From CAYUZU01 sp964448675 (GTDB lineage Bacteria > Planctomycetota > Phycisphaerae > UBA1845 > Fen-1342), in NCBI GenBank assembly GCA_964448675.1, contig CAYUZU010000042.1, positions 1-26,960 of the forward strand: 26,960 nucleotides of DNA, read 5' to 3'. Positions 1-7,463 of this stretch are shown here, in pieces. A program made the translations under genes and the position numbers. The notes beneath the pieces were generated by a model. The model searched no databases. It saw nothing but the letters and a program-made list of their open reading frames with translations, and had not been told where the DNA came from. Every line of letters begins with the position of its first letter. The stretch's first letter is position 1.

Positions 1-888
1 GCCGGCGTGGGCGAACGCACGCGTGAGGGCAACGACCTGTGGCTCGAGATGCAGGAAGCCAAGATCGGCAACACCGGCAAGTCGGTGATCGACCAGACGG
101 CGATGGTCTTCGGCCAGATGAACGAGCCGCCGGGTTCGCGTCTGCGGGCGGCGCTGAGTGCGTTGACCATGGCCGAGTATTTTCGTGACCAGAGCGGTAC
201 CGACACGCTGCTGTTCGTCGACAACATCTTCCGTTTCTCGCAGGCTGGCTCGGAAGTTTCCGCGCTATTGGGCCGCATGCCGTCGGCGGTGGGGTACCAG
301 CCGACACTCGGCACCGAAATGGGCGAGTTGCAGGAGCGGATCACCTCGACGCGGGCCGGGGCCGTCACGTCGGTCCAGGCGGTGTACGTGCCCGCGGACG
401 ACCTGACCGACCCCGCGCCGGCCACGACCTTCACGCACCTCGACGCGTTCATCGTGCTGGAGCGCAGCATTTCGGAGAAGGGCATCTATCCCGCGATCGA
501 TCCGCTGGCGTCGTCGAGCCGCGCGCTTGATCCCGGCGTCGTGGGCGAGCGACACTATGCCATCGCGCGGCGTGTGCAGGAGATCCTGCAGCGATACCGA
601 AGCTTGCAGGATATCATCGCGATCCTGGGTGTCGAAGAGCTCAGCGAAGAAGACAAGCTGATCGTCTCGCGCGCCCGCAAGATCGAACGCTTCCTCAGCC
701 AGCCGTTCTTTGTCGCTGAGACGTTCACCGGCTTCCCGGGCAACTACACCAGTCGCGAGGACACGCTGCGCAGCTTCGAGGAGCTGTGTGACGGCAAGTG
801 GGACCACTTGCCGGAGCAGGCGTTCATGTACGTCGGCTCGGTGGAGATGGCGGCCGAGAAGGCGGAGCGCATGGCGAAAGAAGGCTAG
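1..888 (+). CDS. atpD: F1 ATP synthase subunit beta, 3' part (5' end outside window)
   Basis: This is the catalytic beta subunit of F1-ATPase, which makes ATP on the cytoplasmic face of the membrane. The window opens inside the gene, in frame at base 1, and shows the last 295 residues. The first visible residues read AGVGERTREGNDLW, a beta-subunit signature that lies a short way after the P-loop, so the Walker A motif is off the left edge. Also visible are the Walker B strand LLFVDNIFRFSQ (about residues 68-79), the GYQPTLGTEMG segment, a DELSEED-loop variant EELSEED (about 216-222), and the usual C-terminus ending EMAAEKAERM. The TAG stop is at 886-888. In most bacteria atpC (epsilon) follows atpD. 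Here the next gene is an unrelated small basic protein and no epsilon reading frame is visible in between. The family assignment is certain; only the 5' part is missing. Confidence 0.97.
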   Translation, partial: AGVGERTREGNDLWLEMQEAKIGNTGKSVIDQTAMVFGQMNEPPGSRLRAALSALTMAEYFRDQSGTDTLLFVDNIFRFSQAGSEVSALLGRMPSAVGYQPTLGTEMGELQERITSTRAGAVTSVQAVYVPADDLTDPAPATTFTHLDAFIVLERSISEKGIYPAIDPLASSSRALDPGVVGERHYAIARRVQEILQRYRSLQDIIAILGVEELSEEDKLIVSRARKIERFLSQPFFVAETFTGFPGNYTSREDTLRSFEELCDGKWDHLPEQAFMYVGSVEMAAEKAERMAKEG

Positions 889-950
889 GCGGCCAGCCGC
901 TCGGCGGCAGGAGGGCGGTGCTCGTGCCGGCTTCTGGTGGCGCCGCAATG

Positions 951-967
951 CCGGCACGGCATGCCGG
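951..967 (+). terminator. GC-rich hairpin after atpD (possible terminator)
   Basis: Arms CCGGCA (951-956) and TGCCGG (962-967) form a perfect 6-bp stem with a 5-base loop, about 60 bases after the atpD stop. No T-tract follows, so this could be a mRNA 3'-end stabiliser or a factor-dependent pause site rather than a classical intrinsic terminator. Confidence 0.3.
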
Positions 968-1013
968 GGCGGGCCCACGGGCCGCAAAAGGGGTTGTGGT
1001 GGGCCCCGGGAGG

Positions 1014-1042
1014 TTGCCGGCGGGGGGCGATCGTGGTATCAT
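1014..1042 (+). promoter_or_regulatory. Sigma70-like promoter for the small basic protein gene
   Basis: A -35 hexamer TTGCCG (1014-1019) and a -10 hexamer TATCAT (1037-1042) are separated by exactly 17 bases. The predicted transcript starts about 20-25 bases before the ATG at 1071. This suggests the small gene is transcribed separately from atpD. Confidence 0.5.
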
Positions 1043-1070
1043 TAACGGTCTGTCTTCTGGGAGGTCGCTG

Positions 1071-1277
1071 ATGTCGATCGATCGGTCATTGAGAGTCAAG
1101 AGTTCGCTGCAACGCCACCGCAACGTCCTGTCGCGGGCCGAGCGGGTCGCCAAGCTGATGGACGAGGATCGCTGGGACAACGTGGACAGCCCGCTCGGGT
1201 TGCCGAAGGTCTCGCATCGCAAGCCCAAGGCCGGCGGCAAGAAGAAGGCCAAGGCCGGCGCCAGCGAAGAATCCTGA
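1071..1277 (+). CDS. PVC-type small basic protein (68 aa)
   Basis: A 68-residue Lys/Arg-rich protein starting MSIDRSLRVKSSLQRHRNVL. It resembles the small basic protein family conserved in planctomycetes, verrucomicrobia and chlamydiae, whose function is unknown to me; a link to rRNA or ribosomes has been suggested from its basic nature. Residues 1-30 are the conserved amphipathic basic part. A DxxDRWDNVDSPLGLPKV-type middle follows (about 28-48). The C-terminal tail (about 49-63) is rich in Lys, Ala and Gly and probably disordered and nucleic-acid binding. The ATG at 1071 has a good GGGAGG ribosome site (1059-1064), which rules out the longer upstream reading of this frame. It lies downstream of atpD on the same strand but has its own promoter candidate. 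Family recognition is from memory. Confidence 0.85.
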   Translation: MSIDRSLRVKSSLQRHRNVLSRAERVAKLMDEDRWDNVDSPLGLPKVSHRKPKAGGKKKAKAGASEES

Positions 1278-1628
1278 GCCCGGCGGCCGGGTGGCTGGGG
1301 CCGTTGGCGCGGCGTGTGTTCCGGCTGGAGGCCCGGGTGCGGGGGTGCGTTCTCGGACGCGCCGATTCTGGTGCGGTGTGCGGCGGCGGCGCGAATTCGT
1401 GCGGCGCGGCCAATTCCCAAAGACAGCCATTCACTGAATCTTTTTTGATCGAGGCCGAACCGCGACCTTTGCGGCGGCGTATAGAGTACCCGGCGAGCGC
1501 CCGGTCACCGTTGATGGGCCCGAGTTGACAGCCACCGGCCCGTGCATAGATTGTCGCACGGTGAGGCCGGCCCGGCGCGGGAATCCGTCGGCGCACCATT
1601 CGACCACGAAACCGACGAGAAATCGAGC
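1278..1628. other. 351-bp intergenic region with promoter
   Basis: No convincing gene is seen here. Just after the small basic protein stop there is a short hairpin, CCCGG (1279-1283) and CCGGG (1287-1291). A T-run of six lies at 1441-1446 but has no GC stem directly before it. The right part carries the TTGACA promoter described separately. Translations of the remaining frames look like GC-biased noise. Confidence 0.5.
1525..1552 (+). promoter_or_regulatory. Sigma70-like promoter for the P-type ATPase
   Basis: A consensus -35 TTGACA (1525-1530) is followed after 16 bases by TAGATT (1547-1552), which keeps the key -10 A2 and T6. The predicted start of transcription is near 1559. The promoter overlaps an in-frame ATG at 1542, so that codon cannot be the start on this transcript, which supports the ATG at 1629. 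Confidence 0.55.
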
Positions 1629-3605
1629 ATGGCACACGATCACCTGTCCGTGAAGGCGGAAACCGGGCGTGCAACCGCGAAGCTGATCGCGACGATGCTG
1701 GGTGGGGTGCTGGTTCTCAGCAGCTTTGTCGCCAGCCTGGTCTTCCGCGACTACGCCAGCCCTGACGGCAAGAACTTCTACAGCGACGTGCCGGCCCTGA
1801 TCGGGGCCCTTCTCCTGGCGGTGCCCCTGTGGATCCACGCGGCCAAGTCCCTGCTCACCGGGCACATGCACATGGACGAACTCGTGTCGCTGGCGATTCT
1901 CGCCGCGATGGCGACCGGGGACTACCAGACCGCGGGCGTCGTGGCGTTCTTCCTGCTGATCAGCATCCTGATCGAAACGCGCACCGCCCTGGGGGCCCGC
2001 GCCGCCATCGAGGGCATCGTCCGCCTAACGCCCACCAAGGCTCGGCGCGTCAAGCCCGGCGGCGGCGAAGAGGAGATTGAGGCCCACGCCCTCAACCCTG
2101 GCGACACGGTGCTGGTCCTGCCCGGCGACAACATTCCAGCCGATGGCGAGATCGTCTCCGGCCAGTCGGCCATCAGCGAGGCCAACGTCACCGGTGAGTC
2201 GCTGCCGGTCGAGAAGTCGGTCGGCGACGAGGTTTTCGGCGGCACCAACAACACGAGCGGCGCGTTGCAGATTCGTGTGACCAAGGTCGGGTCGGATACG
2301 ACGCTGGGCCGCGTGCAGGACCTCATTCTCCAGGCCGAGAAGACCAAGATCCCGCTGATGCGGCTGATCGATCAGTACGCCGCGTGGTATACGCCGGTGA
2401 CGCTGATGGTGGCGGGCGTGGTGTGGTTCTTCACCAAGGAAATGGACCGCACGATCGCGCTGCTCGTGATCGCGTGCCCGTGTGCCCTGATTCTGGCGAC
2501 GCCGACGGCAATCGTGGCAGCGTTGTCGGCGGCGGCCCGGCTGGGCGTGTACATCAAGGATGTGACCAACCTGGAATGGGCCCGGAAGCTGACCGCCATC
2601 GTCTTCGACAAGACCGGCACGCTGACCACGGGCGAGCTCGCGGTCACGCGATTGACGCCGGCGCCGGATGTCGACGCGGCCGAGCTGATCAAGACGGCGG
2701 CGTCGGTTGAACGGCTGAGTCGCCACCCGGTGGCCCGGGCGATCGTCTCGGTGGCCGACCGGGCCAAGGTGTCGCTGGACGAGGCGGCGGATTTCGAAGA
2801 GGTGACCGGCAAGGGCGTCAAGGCGAATCTCTGGGGCAAGCCGGTGCTCATCGGGCGGCGTACGTGGATCCAGGACGCGGGGGTGGACCTGAGCCCGATG
2901 CAGGGTGAGCAGTACGCCGAACCCGAGGGTCTCAGCACGCTCTACGTGGTATATGGCGACCGGGTGCTGGGTTGGATCGGGCTCGAGGATCGGACGCGTC
3001 CGGAGGCCCGCGCCGCCATGGACGAGCTGCGGCAGCTCGGCATCCGCGACCTGATCATGGTTACGGGCGATCGCTGGTCGGTGGCGCGACGTGTGGCGGG
3101 CGAGATGGGCTGCTCGGACGTGCAGGCCGAGGTGTTGCCGCAGGACAAGCTGGCCCTGGTTGACGCCCTCAAGAAGAAGGGGCACTCGGTGGCGGTCGTC
3201 GGCGACGGCGTAAACGACGCGCCGGCGCTGGCGGCAGGCAATCTCGGCATCGCGATGGGGGCGGCCGGCAGTGACGTGGCGATGAACACCGCCAGCGTGG
3301 CGCTGATGAGCGACGACCTGCGGCGGCTGCCCTTCCTGGTCAGCCTGTCGCGGGCGACCACGCGCGTCATCTGGCAGAACCTGATCTTCGGCGTGTCGTT
3401 CATCCTCGTCGTCGAGGTGGCGATCGTGTTCGGCAAGGTCGACCCGATGCTGGCCGCCCTGCTGCACACCGTGTCGTCGGCGGCGGTGGTGTTCAACAGT
3501 GCCCGCATGGTGAGATTCGGCGAGCATATCGAATCGCACGTGGCGGCGCGGCGACGTGCGGAAGCGCCCGAGGCGGGCAAGGTTGCCTTGCAGGCCGTTT
3601 CATGA
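1629..3605 (+). CDS. P1B-type heavy-metal-transporting ATPase
   Basis: A 658-aa inner-membrane cation pump that uses ATP to export a transition metal. Visible elements in order: two hydrophobic segments (about 18-39 and 54-70), then HMHMDELVSLA (79-89) and further spans; the actuator motif TGES (188-191); the metal-site motif CPC (283-285); the phosphorylated Asp of DKTGT (Asp327); the SRHP motif of the nucleotide-binding domain (His366-Pro367); MVTGD (477-481); and the hinge GDGVNDAP (525-532). There is no N-terminal CxxC metal-binding domain. The last span reads LLHTVSS (611-617). It matches neither the MxxSS of copper pumps, the Asp-Gly of zinc pumps, nor the HEGxT of cobalt-type pumps, so I leave the metal open. 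The ATG at 1629 follows only a weak GAGA ribosome site, but the promoter position excludes the earlier in-frame ATG. No metal-responsive regulator gene is adjacent. Confidence 0.93.
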   Translation: MAHDHLSVKAETGRATAKLIATMLGGVLVLSSFVASLVFRDYASPDGKNFYSDVPALIGALLLAVPLWIHAAKSLLTGHMHMDELVSLAILAAMATGDYQTAGVVAFFLLISILIETRTALGARAAIEGIVRLTPTKARRVKPGGGEEEIEAHALNPGDTVLVLPGDNIPADGEIVSGQSAISEANVTGESLPVEKSVGDEVFGGTNNTSGALQIRVTKVGSDTTLGRVQDLILQAEKTKIPLMRLIDQYAAWYTPVTLMVAGVVWFFTKEMDRTIALLVIACPCALILATPTAIVAALSAAARLGVYIKDVTNLEWARKLTAIVFDKTGTLTTGELAVTRLTPAPDVDAAELIKTAASVERLSRHPVARAIVSVADRAKVSLDEAADFEEVTGKGVKANLWGKPVLIGRRTWIQDAGVDLSPMQGEQYAEPEGLSTLYVVYGDRVLGWIGLEDRTRPEARAAMDELRQLGIRDLIMVTGDRWSVARRVAGEMGCSDVQAEVLPQDKLALVDALKKKGHSVAVVGDGVNDAPALAAGNLGIAMGAAGSDVAMNTASVALMSDDLRRLPFLVSLSRATTRVIWQNLIFGVSFILVVEVAIVFGKVDPMLAALLHTVSSAAVVFNSARMVRFGEHIESHVAARRRAEAPEAGKVALQAVS

Positions 3606-3667
3606 GGGGGTGGCCGGACCGAATGCACAACGGATTGATGCAGGCAAGTGGAACGGCGACGGCGGCG

Positions 3668-3694
3668 CGCGAGCCGGGGTTGTGCCGGTGCGCG
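3668..3694. terminator. Imperfect hairpin between convergent genes
   Basis: Arms CGCG-AG-CCGG (3668-3677) and CCGG-TG-CGCG (3685-3694) pair with one wobble and one mismatch around a 7-base loop. It sits in the 113-bp gap where the P-type ATPase and the minus-strand permease converge. It could serve both strands, but neither side has a T-tract. Confidence 0.3.
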
Positions 3695-3718
3695 GTGGCC
3701 GGCCCGGCGAGGCGCGGG

Positions 3719-4696
3719 TCAGCTCACCTCGCGGGTCTGGAACAGGGCCACACCCAGCGCCAGCACTCCTGCGGAGTAGAGCACCGCGTAGCCCGCGACC
3801 TGGAGCACCTGCGAGAAGGGAATGACCAGCTCCTGGGTCAGGGCATCACCGGCCCAGAAGAACTGGAAGTTGGGCACGATCTTGTACAGCAGGGTGTAGA
3901 GCCACGCCGTGCCCGCGACGGCCTCCTGGCCCAGGTAGTAGTCGGAAAGCAGCCCGAGCACGTAGACCCCGACACACAGCATCAAGGTCGACACCTGGCT
4001 GAAGCGCGTGGCGAGCGCCACGGCGAAGGCCGTCAGGATGAGCACGCCGCAGAAGATCATGGCCACGGCGTAGACGAGCTGCAGGTCGCCGAAGTCGGTG
4101 GCGGGCGACTGGAGCTTCCACTCGGGCGAGACGAAGAGCACGGCGAGCAGCGCGATCGAACCGAGGGGCACGACCCACGCGAGCAGCGTCGAGGGAAAGT
4201 GCCAGCCGTAGAAGTAATTGCCGAAGCCGGCGGCCAGCACGCTGACGAGGACGGCGATGGCGGAGAAGACGATCACCGGCATGTCGTACTCGTCGGACGC
4301 GGTGGGCATGGTGCCGTGGCGGATCGTCATGAACAGCACCATGGCGAGGAAGAAGAAGCCGACGAGCACGGCGAGGCTCACGCCGATGTACTTGCCGAGC
4401 AGGAAGATCGGGCGGCTGACTGGCTTGGAGACCACGGTCAGCACGGTGTGGGACTCGATTTCGCGCGTGATGACGCTGGTGGCGCTGAACACGCTGGCGA
4501 GCAGACCGTACAGCAGCAGTGTGGCAAGGCCGACGTCCATGGCCATCTTCAGGTCGCCGTCCGATTCGAGCGTGAAGCCGACCAGGGCGGTGTTGAGCAT
4601 GATCATGCCCGCCCCGACCCACATGAGGACGGCGTAGATCGGCTGGCGTACGGTTTCGCTGAAGGTGTTGGCCGCGATGGCAGTGAGCTTGGTCAT
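3719..4696 (-). CDS. ABC-2 type transporter permease (orphan)
   Basis: A 325-aa polytopic membrane protein beginning MTKLTAIAANTFSETVRQP, the usual start of ABC-2 permeases. After the first span (about 22-42) comes a cytoplasmic segment with the family signature TREIESHTVL followed by VVSKPVSRPIFLLGK (about 77-102), then further hydrophobic segments to the C-terminus. No ATPase is adjacent on the same strand. The nearest is the ABC ATPase at 9758-10981, whose own permease carries the near-identical VVTKPVSR...LLGK motif. This gene diverges from the SPFH operon, and the 176-bp spacer holds two inverted repeats. No clear ribosome site precedes either candidate start (4696 or 4744); I chose 4696 because family members begin this way. 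The substrate is unknown. Confidence 0.88.
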   Translation of the reverse strand: MTKLTAIAANTFSETVRQPIYAVLMWVGAGMIMLNTALVGFTLESDGDLKMAMDVGLATLLLYGLLASVFSATSVITREIESHTVLTVVSKPVSRPIFLLGKYIGVSLAVLVGFFFLAMVLFMTIRHGTMPTASDEYDMPVIVFSAIAVLVSVLAAGFGNYFYGWHFPSTLLAWVVPLGSIALLAVLFVSPEWKLQSPATDFGDLQLVYAVAMIFCGVLILTAFAVALATRFSQVSTLMLCVGVYVLGLLSDYYLGQEAVAGTAWLYTLLYKIVPNFQFFWAGDALTQELVIPFSQVLQVAGYAVLYSAGVLALGVALFQTREVS

Positions 4697-4759
4697 GCGG
4701 GGCTGATGTGCTCGCGAAAGATGGTGAAGAACTTGGAGACGCATCCGGCGGGCCCGTTG

Positions 4760-4788
4760 CCCGGGAGCGGCGCATTATGCCGCCCGGG
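4760..4788. repeat. Strong inverted repeat in divergent promoter region (1)
   Basis: Arms CCCGGG (4760-4765) and CCCGGG (4783-4788) enclose an inner stem CGGC (4068 bases into this strand's unit: 4768-4771) and GCCG (4779-4782), with an AG bulge and the loop GCATTAT. This gives 10 paired bases. It lies 64 bp from the permease start and 85 bp from the SPFH start, so it could be an operator or a 5'-leader structure for either transcript. Confidence 0.55.
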
Positions 4789-4819
4789 ATCGTCTCGGAC
4801 AAGCGATGATACGCAGGAT

Positions 4820-4841
4820 GAGCCGGCCGGTTCGCCGGCTC
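4820..4841. repeat. Perfect 8-bp inverted repeat in SPFH operon leader (2)
   Basis: Arms GAGCCGGC (4820-4827) and GCCGGCTC (4834-4841) are perfectly complementary around the 6-base loop CGGTTC. The 3' arm ends 22 bases before the GAGG ribosome site of the SPFH gene. It may be a leader hairpin affecting translation or an operator. Confidence 0.55.
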
Positions 4842-4872
4842 GCGGCGTGGGCCTACGACAACGAGGTGTGTC

Positions 4873-7353
4873 GTGACGGAAACGTCCCATACGCGGAGTC
4901 GCCGGGCGGCCCTGGGCGGCCTGATCGTGCAGGTGGTCGCCACCGGCGTGACCCTGGCGTTGAGTTTCGTGCTGCTGTCGCCGGCGACGTCGGCGCTGGC
5001 CTGGTACCTGCTGGGCGGCGTGCCGATCTGGTTCGTCGCGCTGCTGGTGTTCCGCCAGCGCGAACTGGCCGATCTCGAGGCGATGGATCTCGAGGAGCTG
5101 CGCCGCGAGCGCAAGGCGAGCGGTGGCGGCGAGGCGATCTTCGACTCCGAAGGGGGCGCGGGGCTGGCGTTCCGCATCGCGCAGGCGCGTCTGGAGCAGA
5201 TGCAGAAATGGGTCGTGCCCGGCCTGTCGCTGCTGACGGCGCTGTATCTCGCGGCGATGGGACTGTTCCTGTGGCGGCGGATGCTGGTCTATCCGACGTC
5301 GTTCGGCGGCCCGGAGGGTCCGGGTTGGGACATGATCCCGATCGCGCTGGTGGTGCTGGCGATCATCATGCTGGGGACGTTCCTGCTGGCGCGCTACACG
5401 TCCGGCATGAGCCGCAACCGCGAGTGGCAACTGCTGCGGGGCTGCGGGTCGTACATGCTGGGCAACGCCATCATGATCATGTTCCTGATGGTGTGCCTGG
5501 GCGTGGCGGAGTACACCCGGGTCGTTTCGTGGGAGCGCACGCTCGCCTACATCATCCCGATCGTCATGGTGGTCCTGGCGGCGGAGATGGTGATCAACTT
5601 CGTGCTGGACAGCTACCGCCCGCGGGCCCCGGGGATCGAGGCGCGGGCCGCGTTCGACAGCCGGCTGCTGGGGCTGATCGCGGAGCCCGGCGGTATCGCG
5701 TCGTCGATCGCCGACGCCTTGAACTACCAGTTCGGCTTCCAGGTGTCGCAGACATGGTTCTACCAACTGCTGGAGCGGACGTTCGTGCCGATGCTGGCGA
5801 CGGGGGCGCTGGCCTTGTGGCTGATGACGTGTGTGGTGATCGTGCAGCCGTACGAGCACGTGATCGTCGAGCGTTTCGGGCGTCAGCTCAACCCCGGCGG
5901 TCCGGCCGAGGATGGCGGCCCGCCGCCGGCAGCGCCGCTGGGCCCGGGCATTCACTTCAAGCTGCCCTATCCGATCGATATCGCGCAGGTGTACAACACG
6001 GGGCAGTTGCACCAGTTGAGTATCGGCTGGCAGGAATTCAGTGCCGTCCCGCGCTACGACGAGCACCAGACGGAGGTGCTGCTGTGGACGGATCCCAAGC
6101 ACCTCGGCCTGGAGCATTTCGATTTTCTGATGAACCCGGTGTCGTTGGATGCCGACGACCGCGTCGGGCCGGCGGGCGTCGACCGCGAAGAGGGGGAAGC
6201 GGTTGCAGTGCACATGCTGCGGATGGAGGTGGCGGTGCAGTACCGCATTCGCGAGGACATGCTGCATCGCTACAGTCAGCGGCTGATCTCGCCGCACCGC
6301 ACCGTCCGTGACGTGTCGTGGGAAGAGGTGGTCGAATTCAACGCCGGCTCGACGGTCGAGTACCTGCTGGGGGAACAGCTCAACCAGATCGGGCACATTC
6401 TGCGGCAGCGGATTTCCGAGCGACTGGTCGATTACGGCATCGAGGTGGTGTACGTCGGCGTGACGAACGTGCATCCCGAGATGACCGTGTCGCAGGCCTA
6501 TCGCGAGGTGATCCAGGCCGAGCAGGAGAAGCTCGCCTCGATTCGCGAGGCCCGCGTGACCGAGCAGCAGCGGCTGTCGGCGGTCGCCGGGGATGCCGAA
6601 CTGGCCCGCAGCCTGGCGATGGCCGTGCGACGCCAGCTGGATGCCGACCGGGCGGCGAACGGTGCCCTGCGCGGCCTGCGCGAGCGGGGTGTCGCGGCGG
6701 AAGACGCGATGGCGCGCCTGTTCGAGCTGCGCGAACTGTTCCAGGCACGGATCGCGGCGGCGGCGGCCCTGGCGGACGCGCGTGAGCGCCAGCGCCTGGC
6801 CGAAGAGGATTATCGCCTCGGGCTGGGCGAGACCGCGCGGTCGGTACGACGCGTGCAGCAGATGGCCGCCAACGCGCAGGCAGCGTACGAGCGGGCCGAA
6901 GCGGCACTCGCGGAGGCGCTCGAGCCGATACGCACGGAGCTGCAGGCCGAGCACGATGCGGCCGTGGTGGACCTGCTGGTCGAGGGGGCCGAGGCGCAAT
7001 TGGCCGCCAGGCACTGGAATGACGAGCTGAACGAGGGCTTCACCCAGACCCGCCTCGGCGGCGAGGCGGCGGCCCAGTTGGCACAGGCTTCGGCAGAGCG
7101 CTGGGACATCGAGATGGACCAGGCGGCCAAGCTCGTGCGGACCCAGAACGAGCAGGAGGCCTTCCGGGCCGCGCCGGACGTCTACAAGACGCGGCGGCTG
7201 GTGGATGTGCTGGTCAACGGCCTGAAGAACTCGCGCAAGTTTTTCCTGGCGTTCGACCCGGGCGACCGGGTGGTGCGCGTGCGGTTCGTGGCCGAAGACG
7301 AGTATCAGCCGGGTATCGACGATGCCCTGCTGCCGAATACGGAGCGAGAGTAA
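4873..7353 (+). CDS. Large multi-span SPFH/prohibitin-family protein
   Basis: An 826-aa protein joining a seven-span membrane region to an SPFH (band 7) domain. Hydrophobic segments lie at about 15-36, 42-60, 113-134, 154-175, 192-214, 224-245 and 304-325. The last leads straight into the SPFH start, VVIVQPYEHVIVERFGRQ (about 318-335), in the normal HflK/HflC topology. The SPFH domain runs to about 550 and includes MEVAVQYRIREDM near 455. A long Ala/Glu/Arg-rich coiled coil follows (about 550-745), with a short hydrophilic C-terminal part after it. Typical SPFH proteins have one membrane anchor and 300-420 residues; the extra six spans are the odd feature. The GTG start at 4873 has GAGG at 4864-4867. 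It heads a block with HflC-like and HflK-like genes 110 and 1088 bases downstream. I infer a membrane scaffold role. A long antisense frame over it is compositional shadow. Confidence 0.9.
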   Translation: MTETSHTRSRRAALGGLIVQVVATGVTLALSFVLLSPATSALAWYLLGGVPIWFVALLVFRQRELADLEAMDLEELRRERKASGGGEAIFDSEGGAGLAFRIAQARLEQMQKWVVPGLSLLTALYLAAMGLFLWRRMLVYPTSFGGPEGPGWDMIPIALVVLAIIMLGTFLLARYTSGMSRNREWQLLRGCGSYMLGNAIMIMFLMVCLGVAEYTRVVSWERTLAYIIPIVMVVLAAEMVINFVLDSYRPRAPGIEARAAFDSRLLGLIAEPGGIASSIADALNYQFGFQVSQTWFYQLLERTFVPMLATGALALWLMTCVVIVQPYEHVIVERFGRQLNPGGPAEDGGPPPAAPLGPGIHFKLPYPIDIAQVYNTGQLHQLSIGWQEFSAVPRYDEHQTEVLLWTDPKHLGLEHFDFLMNPVSLDADDRVGPAGVDREEGEAVAVHMLRMEVAVQYRIREDMLHRYSQRLISPHRTVRDVSWEEVVEFNAGSTVEYLLGEQLNQIGHILRQRISERLVDYGIEVVYVGVTNVHPEMTVSQAYREVIQAEQEKLASIREARVTEQQRLSAVAGDAELARSLAMAVRRQLDADRAANGALRGLRERGVAAEDAMARLFELRELFQARIAAAAALADARERQRLAEEDYRLGLGETARSVRRVQQMAANAQAAYERAEAALAEALEPIRTELQAEHDAAVVDLLVEGAEAQLAARHWNDELNEGFTQTRLGGEAAAQLAQASAERWDIEMDQAAKLVRTQNEQEAFRAAPDVYKTRRLVDVLVNGLKNSRKFFLAFDPGDRVVRVRFVAEDEYQPGIDDALLPNTERE

Positions 7354-7411
7354 TCGTGTTTCGCCGGGCGCGGCGCCGCCGGCCGATGCCGCGTCCGTTG
7401 CCTGACGCAAA

Positions 7412-7435
7412 CCGCGGGCGGCGCTGCCGCCGCGG
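7412..7435 (+). repeat. Hairpin between the large SPFH gene and the HflC-like gene
   Basis: Arms at 7412-7422 and 7426-7435 pair over about 10 bp with one bulged G and the loop GCT. It lies in the 110-bp gap between two co-directional genes, 17 bases before the next ribosome site. No T-tract follows. It may tune relative expression in the operon, for example by mRNA stabilisation. Confidence 0.4.
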
Positions 7436-7463
7436 CTGAGGAACGCTGTTCGAGGAAGCGATC

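Noticed and set aside
1437..1446. T-run as an intrinsic terminator after the small basic protein gene
   Set aside because: No stable stem lies directly upstream of the T-run.
1542..1628. Earlier in-frame start for the P-type ATPase
   Set aside because: The codon lies inside the promoter between the -35 and -10 elements, and the added 29 residues show no family similarity.
3602..4876. A 424-codon plus-strand frame opposite the orphan permease
   Set aside because: Composition is His/Glu/Gln-rich without hydrophobic core or motifs; the minus-strand frame is an obvious ABC-2 permease.
4693..7410. A 905-codon open frame on the minus strand opposite the large SPFH gene
   Set aside because: Its translation is His/Arg/Gln/Pro-rich with no domain, it spans the whole plus-strand gene, and the plus frame has clear SPFH motifs. 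It is a codon-bias shadow.
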